DNA of 64,000 nt, from assembly GCA_045588915.1 (NCBI GenBank), contig JAZNFA010000003.1, positions 52,509 through 116,508 of the forward strand. Reading direction: 5' to 3'. Positions 51,864 through 59,926 of this stretch are shown piece after piece. The position numbers and the translations under genes were made by a program. Under the pieces are notes generated by a model. That model was not told where the DNA came from and ran no database searches. It saw only the letters and a program-made list of their open reading frames with translations. The stretch comes from RGIG8050 sp045588915 (GTDB lineage: Bacteria; Bacillota; Clostridia; Christensenellales; UBA1242). Positions within the stretch are counted from its first letter, which is position 1. The number at the start of each line of letters is the position of its first letter.

Positions 51864-52817
51864 TTAATTTACTCGAATTGCGCCGTTATCGCACTTATTT
51901 CCCCAAGAATCAATCAATTTATTATCACGATATACACACATAATCTCGCAGTGGTTCGCACATTTTGGACATTCAAAGCCTTTCGTCTTGAAATCCAAAC
52001 CAGTAATATTGAAATCAAAATCACGTTCAATACCTGATTTTTGCGCCAAAATTGCAACACCAAATGCACCCATCAAGTGTCCGTTTGAATCCACAGTAAC
52101 TTCACAACCAACAGCATCTTCAAAGGCTTTTTTGACACCGATATTTTTACTTACACCACCTTGAAAGACGATTGGCGCTTTTACACGTTTACCTTTTCCG
52201 ACGTTATTTAAGTAGTTCGTTACCACAGCTTTACATAAACCAGCAATAATATCTTCTTTTTTGTGTCCCATTTGTGCTTTGTGAACCAAGTCACTTTCGG
52301 CAAAAACAGTACAACGTGCTGCAATATTCGTTGGTTGCTTACTGGTTAAAGCAATTGAACCAAATTCTTCGACCGAAACCCCCAAACGATGCGCTTGACT
52401 GCTCAAAAAAGAACCTGTTCCAGCAGCACAAAGTGTATTCATCGCATAATCGACAACATAACCATTTTCGATAATGATAATTTTACTATCTTGACCACCA
52501 ATTTCAAAAATTGTATTAACATCAGGGTATAGGGTAGTTGTGCCAATTGCGTGTGCTGTAATTTCATTTTTAACTACGCTCGCGTTAGTTACAGCACCAA
52601 TCAATTTACGTGCACTTCCCGTTGTTCCGACCGAAACGACCTTAATGTCTTTGCCTTTGATTTGTTTTTCCAAAGATTTCAACAAACGTTTCACAGCGTT
52701 CATCGGATCGCCTTCCGTCCATAAGTAATCACTAGCCACAATTTTTTTGTCGCTATCAACCACCACACCTTTTGTCGAAATCGAACCAATATCAATTCCA
52801 ATATAACCTTTTTTCAT
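51864..52817 (-). CDS. BadF/HgdC-type CoA-dehydratase activase
   Basis: 317 residues. ASKHA ATPase GIDIGSISTKGVVVD, EIGGQDSKIIII, CAAGTGSFLSSQA (Cys of the 4Fe-4S site) and FQGGVSKNIGVKKA. Activases use ATP to inject an electron into 2-hydroxyacyl-CoA dehydratases. An extra C-terminal module has CPKCANHCEIMC and a later Cys, perhaps another metal site. It overlaps the next upstream gene by one base. Whether the pathway is fermentation or an unknown one cannot be told. Confidence 0.92.
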   Translation of the reverse strand: MKKGYIGIDIGSISTKGVVVDSDKKIVASDYLWTEGDPMNAVKRLLKSLEKQIKGKDIKVVSVGTTGSARKLIGAVTNASVVKNEITAHAIGTTTLYPDVNTIFEIGGQDSKIIIIENGYVVDYAMNTLCAAGTGSFLSSQAHRLGVSVEEFGSIALTSKQPTNIAARCTVFAESDLVHKAQMGHKKEDIIAGLCKAVVTNYLNNVGKGKRVKAPIVFQGGVSKNIGVKKAFEDAVGCEVTVDSNGHLMGAFGVAILAQKSGIERDFDFNITGLDFKTKGFECPKCANHCEIMCVYRDNKLIDSWGNKCDNGAIRVN

Positions 52818-53905
52818 TATTTATCTCCTTTTGTTGTATTTTTACGAGCAATAACCATATCATAAAATGCTTCTAACCGAGTTTTGATACCTGTTTCGCT
52901 GGTTTGCGAGTCAAAACTAAAATTCAAAATCGGAATGCGATAGTCATTACTAATATTTTGTAAAATTGGCATCGCATCAATTTCCGGAGTACAACCAAAA
53001 GCTTTGACTTGAATTACACCGTCCATACCTTGATGCACATAAGATAACGCTTCGGCAATCGTGAAAGTTGCCGTTGCACCAGGGTTAAACTTCGCATATT
53101 TTTTCGCAAAGCGATGACGTTTTTTCCATTGATTGTTAATCAACGTATTCGTTAAATTCATATCACGGAAAACTTCCATTCCCATTGCTGCCAACTCTTT
53201 TTCCATATAATAATTACTAAACGGTTCTTGCACTGTATAATAATCACCAACCATACCAACTTTCAAAGTTTTTGCTGGCTTATTGACGGGAATTTTTTTC
53301 ATACGGCGCAAAAAGTCTTTTTTGACACGTTTTAACTGTTTACCATTCTCAATGGTAGCCAATGCTGCCAAAAATTCCTTTTGCAAAGCTTCAAAATCGC
53401 CATCATTAACTTCAAAACCAATATTATGACGTAAGTAATCATCAAATTGGTCAATCAACTTAATCATATTGATCATCGTTGGTAAAGCTGCGACCACTTT
53501 CGTAACAGAAACATTCGGGTTAATCATTTTCATATGTTCCATAATGGAACGTGGGGAAGTCCATTTAATTTCGGCCATATTCATAAATTGGAACTTGTAA
53601 CCCATATCACTGAGAATTTGTGCGGCCAATTCACCATAATAATTCAAACGACAAGCACCAAAAATCTGCATCAAACAATTTGCACCTTGTTCCAAAGCTT
53701 CAATGTAACAACCTAAACAATACTTGAAAGGTACACAGACATAATCTGGACTATGACGACTGCCTAATTCTAAGGTTCGACGAGTAATTGGTGGTGGCGT
53801 TTGGTACTTCACACCGAACCCACGTTCAATCAAAAACTTAAAAGCGTAAGAATAATTACCCCATTGAGGGAAACAAGCAATAATTTCTTGATTTACTTCA
53901 GCCAT
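52817..53905 (-). CDS. HgdB-type dehydratase-like / DUF2229-family protein
   Basis: 362 residues. ACFPQWGNYSYAFKFLIE, the Cys-containing VCVPFKYCLGCYIEAL and IFGACRLNYYGELAAQIL match the family of CoA-activase-associated proteins related to 2-hydroxyglutaryl-CoA dehydratase subunits. A later segment VKAFGCTPEIDAMP carries a further Cys. With the gene before and the activase after it, it forms a compact three-gene set common in Clostridia; its substrate is unknown. Confidence 0.85.
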   Translation of the reverse strand: MAEVNQEIIACFPQWGNYSYAFKFLIERGFGVKYQTPPPITRRTLELGSRHSPDYVCVPFKYCLGCYIEALEQGANCLMQIFGACRLNYYGELAAQILSDMGYKFQFMNMAEIKWTSPRSIMEHMKMINPNVSVTKVVAALPTMINMIKLIDQFDDYLRHNIGFEVNDGDFEALQKEFLAALATIENGKQLKRVKKDFLRRMKKIPVNKPAKTLKVGMVGDYYTVQEPFSNYYMEKELAAMGMEVFRDMNLTNTLINNQWKKRHRFAKKYAKFNPGATATFTIAEALSYVHQGMDGVIQVKAFGCTPEIDAMPILQNISNDYRIPILNFSFDSQTSETGIKTRLEAFYDMVIARKNTTKGDK

Positions 53906-54818
53906 TTGCGTGCTCCTTTTTGAAATTTAAAATATCAACATAACTTTCCAAACGAGTTTCCAGACCAGCCGTTCCGTCTTGTGTGTCCATTGTTAAGACC
54001 AAAATCGGCTTATCTTTCACTTTACGGGTAATCATTTCGTTCACCATACTGTCCGGTCCACACGGGAAAGTCGTTAAAATGACAATTCCGTCAACTTCAT
54101 CACGGTATTTAGCAATTGCACCCACCAAATGTTGGTTGTAACCCCACGGCAAAGTTGAACTTAACTCTTTAAAAGAATGAATACATTCATAAGCATCAAA
54201 ATATTCAGCAATAATCGGTTCACAATTTAATTGACGCAAAGTCCTTAAAATCGGCTCACCGACAAACTTATCACCAATATTGTAAGCGTGTGCGACTACC
54301 AAAACTTTATTTTTATTGGTTTCACGTAAAGTTTGGATTTGCGCTTGGCTACGGAACATCTCAAAATACTGTTGCGCTTGACGAGCTTTGGTATACGCAT
54401 CTTTGATTACAGCCGTTTTCAAACCTAAAAACTTACCCATTTTTTTGAAAGCTTTGTATTCAGCACGTGGTCCTTTTTTATAACAGTTATAAAACAACAA
54501 TTGAATATTTTTATCACGGAAAGTATTTCTTACTAAGTCAATTTGCGCTAAAAATTTAGTACACATCTGCGCACGATAACCAAATTCCACACGTGGCACA
54601 AAAACATAATCGCATTTATCAAGCAACCAATCAATATGTCCCAATAAAATTTTGGTCGGTAAACACGCTTCATCAATGGCTAAATTTTCACCACGAGTTA
54701 CAATATCTTTGGTTGTTACCGGACTTAACACATATTCTATCCCTGCTTGGTCAAAAAAAGTTGTCCAAAACTTTTCATACTTATAATAGAGCAGTGCTCT
54801 TGGAATCCCAATTTTCAT
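53898..54818 (-). CDS. CoA-activase-associated DUF2229-type protein
   Basis: 306 residues from the ATG at 54818 (MKIGIPRALLYYKYEKFW), which follows an AAAGGAG site. Cys-rich motifs: DEACLPTKILLGH, QMCTKF, LTTFPCGPDSMVNEMI. Resembles the N-terminal half of the activase-linked dehydratase family; a partner of the 52817 gene, whose start it overlaps by 8 bases. The reading frame is open 45 codons further upstream but that part lies over the preceding gene and looks non-coding. Confidence 0.85.
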   Translation of the reverse strand: MKIGIPRALLYYKYEKFWTTFFDQAGIEYVLSPVTTKDIVTRGENLAIDEACLPTKILLGHIDWLLDKCDYVFVPRVEFGYRAQMCTKFLAQIDLVRNTFRDKNIQLLFYNCYKKGPRAEYKAFKKMGKFLGLKTAVIKDAYTKARQAQQYFEMFRSQAQIQTLRETNKNKVLVVAHAYNIGDKFVGEPILRTLRQLNCEPIIAEYFDAYECIHSFKELSSTLPWGYNQHLVGAIAKYRDEVDGIVILTTFPCGPDSMVNEMITRKVKDKPILVLTMDTQDGTAGLETRLESYVDILNFKKEHANG

Positions 54819-54841
54819 AATTACTCCTTTGTTTGATTTAC

Positions 54842-55696
54842 TTATTTTGCAAAGAACGCTACGCCTAAAGCATTTGGTCCAACGTGAGTTCCAATTGTAC
54901 TTCCGTAAGGATAAACTGGAATGTCTTTCATATCTTGTACGTGTTCTTGCCATAAAGATGCGCTATCTTCTAAATATTTACGCAAATACTCATCACGATA
55001 ACCCGAGAAAACCAAACCATAAGGCATCTCAAAATCAATACCACCACATTTTTGCACAAGTTGCATCAAAAGATTGTTACTTTTTTTGCTTCCCATTGCT
55101 TTGCCAGCCATTTTTACTTCGCCCCCAATAACCGAAATTACTGGCTTAATTGACAATAATTCACCAGCAAAAGCTGTCAAAGTCGAAATACGACCACCTT
55201 TACGTAAATATTTCAAAGTATCAACAATCGCAATTACTTGTACTTTATGTTTAATTGACTCTAATTCGGTTGCCACTTGTTCGGCTGTCTTACCTTCGCC
55301 AATCAAACGCAAAGCATAATCGCATAAAATGCGTTCGCCAGTTGCCGCTGTTAAACTGTCAACCACAAAGACTTGACCAGGAAACTTTTTTGCTGCTGCT
55401 TTCGCACTATTAAAAGTTCCCGATAATTTGGAAGAAATCGTAATTGCGACAACTTGGTCACCATTTGCAGTTAATTTTTCGAATTGCTCCGTCCAACGAT
55501 ATTCGTTAATTTGACTGGTTTTTGGTAATTCCGTACTTTCGGTCAATTTGTCTAAAAATTCTTGTGGCAGCAAATTAACACCATCTAAATAAACATCTTC
55601 ACCAAAACGAACTTCTAATGGAATCATAGTTATTCCTTTGTTTTTTGCTTCTTCTTCACAAATGTCCGAAGCACTATCAATTAAAATTTTAATCAT
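54842..55696 (-). CDS. DegV family fatty-acid-binding protein
   Basis: 284 residues from the ATG at 55696 (GGAGG upstream). ILIDSASDICEEEA, TSQINEYRWTEQF, ITISSKLSGTFNSAK, VVDSLTAATGERIL, KYLRKGGRISTLTA and IGTHVGPNALGVAFF. It overlaps the marR stop by 8 bases and precedes the dehydratase-like genes by 23 bases, so regulator, lipid binder and dehydratase proteins are in one operon, hinting that acyl chains signal or serve as substrate. Confidence 0.92.
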   Translation of the reverse strand: MIKILIDSASDICEEEAKNKGITMIPLEVRFGEDVYLDGVNLLPQEFLDKLTESTELPKTSQINEYRWTEQFEKLTANGDQVVAITISSKLSGTFNSAKAAAKKFPGQVFVVDSLTAATGERILCDYALRLIGEGKTAEQVATELESIKHKVQVIAIVDTLKYLRKGGRISTLTAFAGELLSIKPVISVIGGEVKMAGKAMGSKKSNNLLMQLVQKCGGIDFEMPYGLVFSGYRDEYLRKYLEDSASLWQEHVQDMKDIPVYPYGSTIGTHVGPNALGVAFFAK

Positions 55697-56150
55697 TTTT
55701 ACCTCCATAATTTTCACAAATTGCTGTTAAATTGTTCGAAACTGTAGTTAATGACTTATAAAAAATCTCACGTTCAGCATCATTGATGCCATCGCCACCC
55801 ATCGCTAACATATGATTGATTTTTTCCGTCACAATCCCAGCATTGTCTTTGCCGTGAGTTGTTAATTTAATCGGATTACGGTATTTTTGTTCACTTTTTT
55901 CATCAACATAAACTAAGTTTTTTTCCATCAATTCCTTAATGGTACGCGACATCGCACCTTTATCTTCATCACATAAGTCACAAAGTTGCGTTAAACTTGC
56001 ACCTTCTGGCAATTTATGCAAAAAAAATAAGCATTGTACTTGTTTGCCTTTCAAACCTAATTCAGCCACCTCGCTGTTTTTAATTTTTTGAATACAACGC
56101 GAAATGTTCAAAATTAAACCTGTAAAAAGTTGATACCTTTCTTCCATCAT
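55689..56150 (-). CDS. MarR family transcriptional regulator
   Basis: 153 residues. Winged helix-turn-helix GLKGKQVQCLFFLHKLP, SLTQLCDLCDEDKGAMSRTIKELMEKNLV, DEKSEQKYRNPIKLT (wing). First gene of the DegV-dehydratase-activase operon and probably its ligand-controlled repressor. Start at the first ATG of an ATGATG pair, preceded by AGGG. MarR-type members in Firmicutes often sense phenolic or acyl compounds; the ligand is unknown. Confidence 0.92.
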   Translation of the reverse strand: MMEERYQLFTGLILNISRCIQKIKNSEVAELGLKGKQVQCLFFLHKLPEGASLTQLCDLCDEDKGAMSRTIKELMEKNLVYVDEKSEQKYRNPIKLTTHGKDNAGIVTEKINHMLAMGGDGINDAEREIFYKSLTTVSNNLTAICENYGGKND

Positions 56151-56163
56151 ATCACCCTAAATA

Positions 56164-56192
56164 ATGATATGCAGAATTTGTTGTCGTGTCAA
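56164..56192 (-). promoter_or_regulatory. Promoter and possible operator of the MarR operon
   Basis: TTGACA (56187-56192), 17-bp spacer, TATCAT (56164-56169). A short dyad GTTG-TCGTGT-CAAC (56180-56193) overlaps the -35 box and may be the MarR site. Confidence 0.65.
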
Positions 56193-56222
56193 CGATTATT
56201 CTATAAATTTTACAAAATACAT

Positions 56223-56255
56223 AAAAAAAAATCCCTATCAAGAATGATAAGGATT
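56223..56255 (-). terminator. Terminator of tRNA-Ala
   Basis: On the minus strand AATCCTTATCA-TTCT-TGATAGGGATT: 11-bp stem with one G-T pair, followed by eight T residues. Confidence 0.85.
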
Positions 56256-56267
56256 CTTTTTGAACAA

Positions 56268-56344
56268 TGGTGGAGGTGAGCGGATTCGAACCGCTGACCC
56301 CCTGCTTGCAGGGCAGGTGCTCCGACCAGCTGAGCTACACCCCC
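56268..56344 (-). tRNA. tRNA-Ala, anticodon TGC, with C33
   Basis: Acceptor GGGGGTG/CACCTCC, D arm GCTC/GAGC, anticodon stem CCTGC/GCAGG, T arm AGCGG-TTCGAAT-CCGCT, encoded CCA. The seven-base anticodon loop reads CCTGCAA, so the anticodon is TGC but position 33, almost always T, is C. Identity as Ala agrees with the overall sequence. The lone C33 could be genuine or a base error. Confidence 0.92.
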
Positions 56345-56422
56345 AAGTTCTAAAAATATTTTAAAAAACTTCTAGCCTTTTGTCAAGTACTATGTTATAA
56401 TTATTTTTGTAACCAAAAAAAC

Positions 56423-56461
56423 GCACCGCTAGCTCAGCTGGATAGAGCGTCTGTCTACGGA
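56423..56461 (+). pseudogene. 5' half of interrupted tRNA-Arg (attL)
   Basis: GCACCGC acceptor strand, D arm and anticodon stem up to TCTACGGA are the same as the intact tRNA-Arg at 56601 except for position 4 (C instead of T). After TCTACGGA (56454-56461) the sequence turns to unrelated TTACAAGG. Its matching 3' half is at 62031-62076; together they rebuild a complete tRNA. Confidence 0.9.
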
Positions 56462-56600
56462 TTACAAGGTCTGGTGTTAAAAACATAGTGAATCCTATGG
56501 TTTTTCAGGGGTTTTCAATGGGATAGAAAGTTTTGTATAAAAAATATATAAAAAAATGTAGCCATTTTAAAAAAATTATGTTATATTAAAATATAATTAT

Positions 56601-56677
56601 GCATCGCTAGCTCAGCTGGATAGAGCGTCTGTCTACGGAACAGAAGGTCGAGCGTTCGAATCGCCCGCGATGCACCA
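56601..56677 (+). tRNA. tRNA-Arg, anticodon ACG, complete and carried by the element
   Basis: Acceptor GCATCGC/GCGATGC, D arm GCTC-AGCTGGATA-GAGC, anticodon stem TCTGT/ACAGA with loop CTACGGA (anticodon ACG, read as I34 by TadA), T arm GAGCG-TTCGAAT-CGCCC with mismatch at one pair, and CCA. It differs from the interrupted copy at positions 4 and 69 only, a compensated T-A for C-G pair. TATAAT lies 3 bases before it (56592-56597). It replaces the function lost through integration. Confidence 0.93.
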
Positions 56678-56697
56678 AATCAGTAATTTTAATAAAA

Positions 56698-56730
56698 AAA
56701 AGACAAGTTGTGAAAACTTGCCTTTTTATT
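56698..56730. terminator. Terminator after tRNA-Arg and rep
   Basis: AAAGaCAAGTT-GTGAA-AACTTGcCTTT hairpin with A- and T-tracts at both ends; ends tRNA-Arg on the plus strand and the Rep gene on the minus strand. Confidence 0.75.
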
Positions 56731-56732
56731 TT

Positions 56733-57542
56733 TTAAAAAATATCAATACCTTCAATCGGGATATCTTTATCTTCTAAAATATGATCGAGTATTTCTTCAC
56801 CATTTTTCACATTCATATACGCATAATCTAAACACTTTATGTCATTATACAAATGTGTTTTCATTTCAATTTTTCCGTGCTGCTTACCAACTTCACTAAA
56901 TAATTTTTTAGTTGTATCTACATCACAAATCCTTTGACTTTTAATTTTAGCCATTGGTAAATTGTGACTAGTTGTGATAAACTTAGCAAATTGTGGAAAT
57001 TTAGTATAAGACAGATTGTCTGCATGAATATTATTCTCTTTGAATTTAGTTATATAAGAAATAAAATCCATATTCGTTTCCCTAGAATTCCTTATGGTCA
57101 CTTTACCATGTATCCAATGCTCATTCAGTCATTCATAATTCATTTTTGGTGCTGTACCATTGAAGATAACGATTAAATGTGAGTGAAAATGATTATCATT
57201 TTGATTACATTCAATAGCGTTTATATACTCCATATCCTTAAACATATATCGAAAATTCGATATAAATTTTTTGACTTCTAATTGGAAAGTAGCATAAGAC
57301 ATAAAGTCTTTAGAAGTAAGAGTTAACATAACATGATTATCACTTGTCAATGCAACTTTTGCTAATTGTTTGCTTTTTCTAGATAAAGTATTTTCATACT
57401 GCTTTCTAGTCATAAAAGGGAAATCCACTGTCCGAACCCTACGGTTTCATCCATGAGTTTTGACAGAATTTTTAAAAGGATTAAATCCTTTTCTTTTTAT
57501 TTCTACGACATCATTGTCGTAAAAAGTAATTTTATTTTCCAT
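56733..57542 (-). pseudogene. rep: Plasmid-type replication initiator (Rep) with two in-frame TGA codons
   Basis: 270 codons from an ATG at 57542 with AAAGGAGAT upstream to a TAA at 56733; the frame is intact apart from TGA at 57447-57449 (THG-TGA-NRRVRTV) and 57129-57131 (NYE-TGA-LNEHWIHG). FHSHLIVIFNG is the HUH metal motif of rolling-circle initiators, and YITKF has the likely catalytic tyrosine. No frameshift is found. Read with the standard code the gene yields only a 31-residue start, a 100-residue HUH piece and a C-terminal piece. With TGA as Trp it gives one 269-residue Rep. Whether it is functional is open. Confidence 0.8.
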
Positions 57543-57843
57543 TTTTTTATCTCCTTTATATTTATTATAAATAATATTAAAAACAGAAAATTAAATATAT
57601 TAACTACTATTATTTCAAATTATAATTTTTATTATAACTGCCCCTCCTTTTAATTAAAGATGGTGAAAACTCGATGCTGGTAATCATAACACTATTTATA
57701 ATTTAAATCAAAGAAATTTACCTATATTTTATAATGATTAGTTATAATCAATTAATCATAAATTATATATTTAATTTTTATTTTTATATTATAATATATA
57801 ATAAATACAACCTAAGTTAGATTGCTTGATTATTATTTACAAA
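57543..57843. other. AT-rich gap upstream of rep
   Basis: About 300 bp, almost only A and T, with one GC-rich patch (CTGCCCCTCC, 57638-57647) that on the minus strand reads AAGGAGGGGCAG. A 25-codon minus-strand frame around 57605-57682 has an ATG but no homologue I know. A replication origin for the Rep protein may lie here; no clear nick site is seen. Confidence 0.3.
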
Positions 57844-59286
57844 TTAAATACTTGTTGGTGCATATAACAATTGTTCAATGGTTTCACTGGCTTTTTTGTC
57901 TGATTGATTCGTGAAGTGAGAGTAAATGTTTAATGTGGTCTGAACATCACTGTGTCCAACACGTGAAGCAACTGTTTTTATATCAACACCATTTAAAATA
58001 AGCATGGTGATATTAGTATGTCTAAGTCCGTGTAGTGTTACCTTTTTTAAATTGTTTTTAATTTCGAATTCTTTCAGCCAAACTGAAATCGTACTATTTG
58101 ACATATCCTTGCCATTATTTTGCACAAACAACTTATCAGTGTTTGCCCACAAGTCACCATGACTTGTTTTTTGTTCTAACCACCAAGTATAATATTTCTG
58201 CAATAAGTTGATTAAGGATTGGGGCATGTTAATTATGCGTGTCGAAGATTTATTTTTAGTACTTTTGGTTACCACACCAAAACCACCAACATAAATGGTG
58301 TTTTTATTAATCGATATTGTACCTTTTTCAAAGTCAATATCTTGCCATGATAAACCAGTTATTTCCGCACCACGCAAACCTAAATTTAAGCCAATGGAAA
58401 AAGCAACCTTTTTACGAATATCTGGTTCTTTAGCTAGACATTCGATAAAATTGCGTATTTCATCTTGCGTTTCAAAAATTTCTTTTTTACCAACAGTACC
58501 CGTAACTTTATGTGTATATTCACTGGAAGCATAGTTGATTGGAATTAAACCGTCCTTGACTGCTTGGCTTAAAATTGTATGAAGCATTACTTTTAAGCCA
58601 TCATTTGCAGTTTTAGAGTAGGGGATGTCTTCACTTATTATTGTAAAATATTTGGTTATTGGTACATTTAAAAATGCACATAACTTTTCCGCCGTTATTC
58701 TTGCGACATGTTTACCTTCTTCAATTGCCAAGGTTAAAGTGTTAGTAGCCATACCACAATTTTCAGCAACATTTTTTAATGTTAAACCTTTTTCTTTAAT
58801 AGTCGCCCTTAAACTTTCTTTGACAATAATAGTATCCTTTTTGTATGTTCTCGTGCAAAGCCAGTCACAAAAATTTTGAATAATCGGTAAAGTCATTTCT
58901 GCCAATGTAAACCGACCAAATTTTTCTTTAAAAATTTTTAAATTATACTTACTGTGTATATAGTGGTTATACGCTTCCTTATTATATAATTTAATTCTTT
59001 CGACCCATTGTTCAGCATAATCGTAAAATGATATTTTTTTATCTTCAAAAGAAAGAATACCTTTGGATAACTTTTCAACCTTTTCTTTGTATTCAACTTG
59101 ACATTGTAACCTAAATTTTTCAATTTCTTTTTTACCAGTCAATTCTTTTGGTACCTTAATTCTTTTAACAAAAACTTTATATTTTTTGGTGTAAGCGTCC
59201 TTGCCACTACAATGTAATTCAAAACTAAGTTCACCGTGCTTGTTACGCCTTTCGTAAACACACATAATATCTTTATTATTCTTCAT
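57844..59286 (-). CDS. int: Tyrosine recombinase (integrase) with inserted HTH domain
   Basis: 480 residues. N-terminal arm-binding region, core-binding domain (FYDYAEQWVERIKLYN), then an XRE-type helix-turn-helix insert (about 165-215, ATIKEKGLTLKNVAENCGMA), and the catalytic domain: LGLNLGLRGAEITGLSWQDI (Arg), K in the beta-hairpin, LHGLRHTNITML (His-x-x-Arg), VGHSDVQTTLNIYSHF (His and Tyr nucleophile). All Trp codons checked are TGG. It is the enzyme expected to recombine the TCTACGGA core. Its ATG overlaps the excisionase-like gene. Confidence 0.94.
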   Translation of the reverse strand: MKNNKDIMCVYERRNKHGELSFELHCSGKDAYTKKYKVFVKRIKVPKELTGKKEIEKFRLQCQVEYKEKVEKLSKGILSFEDKKISFYDYAEQWVERIKLYNKEAYNHYIHSKYNLKIFKEKFGRFTLAEMTLPIIQNFCDWLCTRTYKKDTIIVKESLRATIKEKGLTLKNVAENCGMATNTLTLAIEEGKHVARITAEKLCAFLNVPITKYFTIISEDIPYSKTANDGLKVMLHTILSQAVKDGLIPINYASSEYTHKVTGTVGKKEIFETQDEIRNFIECLAKEPDIRKKVAFSIGLNLGLRGAEITGLSWQDIDFEKGTISINKNTIYVGGFGVVTKSTKNKSSTRIINMPQSLINLLQKYYTWWLEQKTSHGDLWANTDKLFVQNNGKDMSNSTISVWLKEFEIKNNLKKVTLHGLRHTNITMLILNGVDIKTVASRVGHSDVQTTLNIYSHFTNQSDKKASETIEQLLYAPTSI

Positions 59287-59482
59287 TTTTTCTTCCCCCG
59301 CCTAAATATGTTAATAAATTATCAAAATTGACTAGCGACTTGTTACCACTGGCATAATATTCAATCAACTCTTTTTTACACAAAGAACGAATAAATCATT
59401 CACTAATTGAACTTCCTTTGTCTAATTTTTTAATTTCAGTTAAACATTGCTGTATTGTCCTAAATCTTGGAATGTAATCCAT
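59276..59482 (-). pseudogene. Excisionase-like small gene with one in-frame TGA
   Basis: 69 codons from the ATG at 59482 (GAGGT 7 bases upstream) to a TAA at 59276 that overlaps the integrase start by 11 bases. The frame reads MDYIPRFRTIQQCL ... SSISE-TGA-FIRSLCKKELIEYY ... FDNLLTYLGGG, like the small helix-turn-helix/excisionase proteins that precede Firmicutes integrases. The single TGA at 59396-59398 falls in a helix position where an aromatic residue is typical. Otherwise the gene is complete, so it may be recoded or newly inactivated. Confidence 0.7.
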
Positions 59483-59667
59483 TTTCATACCTCACTTATA
59501 TTTTTAATTATAAAAACGACATTTGCGGAAAACAACTGTCTAAATTTATATACACTCTTATTTTAAAAACTTTTATTCTCTCGCATTATTTCTAAGGTTA
59601 AGTATTTTATCAAGAAACATAATCCAATAAAGGACAACTATGTTTCCCGCTGTGAAAACAACAATAA

Positions 59668-59700
59668 AAAAGACAACCACGGTTAATCGCAGTTGTCTTT
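59668..59700. terminator. Hairpin upstream of xis, possible terminator
   Basis: AAAGACAAC and GTTGTCTTT pair around CACGGTTAATCGCA. On the minus strand it is followed by TTTTTT, on the plus strand by TTTATTT. It separates the lipoprotein leader from the xis-int unit. Confidence 0.5.
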
Positions 59701-59736
59701 ATTTATGTAATAATAATTATAAAAGTATTTTTGTAA

Positions 59737-59765
59737 TTGTGTTAGATACAAAAATATGTTATTAT
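59737..59765 (+). promoter_or_regulatory. Possible promoter of the structured leader
   Basis: TTGTGT (59737-59742), 17-bp spacer, TATTAT (59760-59765). The start would fall at about 59772, exactly the first base of the outer stem. The -35 match is weak. Confidence 0.4.
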
Positions 59766-59771
59766 ATTATA

Positions 59772-59926
59772 GGCTAAGTAAATTCAATACAAGACACCGC
59801 AGGGAATAGGTTTTTTTTATTCGCCAAACGACGAACTGCCACCTATTCTCTTGGAATATGAATTTGCTTAGCCGCAACGGGAGTTCGTAGTTATGGACTA
59901 TGCCTCTCGTTAAGGGAGGCATTTTT
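59772..59926 (+). ncRNA. Structured leader, riboswitch-like, of the lipoprotein gene
   Basis: Outer stem: 59772-59786 (GGCTAAGTAAATTCA) with 59859-59873, 15 pairs with one G-U. Inner stem: AGGGAATAGGT (59801-59811) with ACCTATTCTCT (59841-59851), 11 pairs with one G-U. Then two exclusive hairpins: ACGGGAG (59877-59883) can pair CTCTCGT (59904-59910), or TGCCTCTC (59901-59908) can pair GGGAGGCA (59914-59921), which is followed by TTTTT and hides the GGGAGG ribosome binding site. This is the layout of a riboswitch. I could not match it to a known class. Confidence 0.65.
59800..59811 (+). repeat. 12-bp direct repeat, left copy
   Basis: CAGGGAATAGGT, part of the inner stem of the structured leader. 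An identical copy is at 61835-61846, on the far side of the lipoprotein and the two small genes. Confidence 0.5.

Noticed and set aside
59772..59926. Cobalamin riboswitch
   Set aside because: AGGGAA and GCCAC appear, but the B12-box GCCACTG and the usual order of stems are absent.
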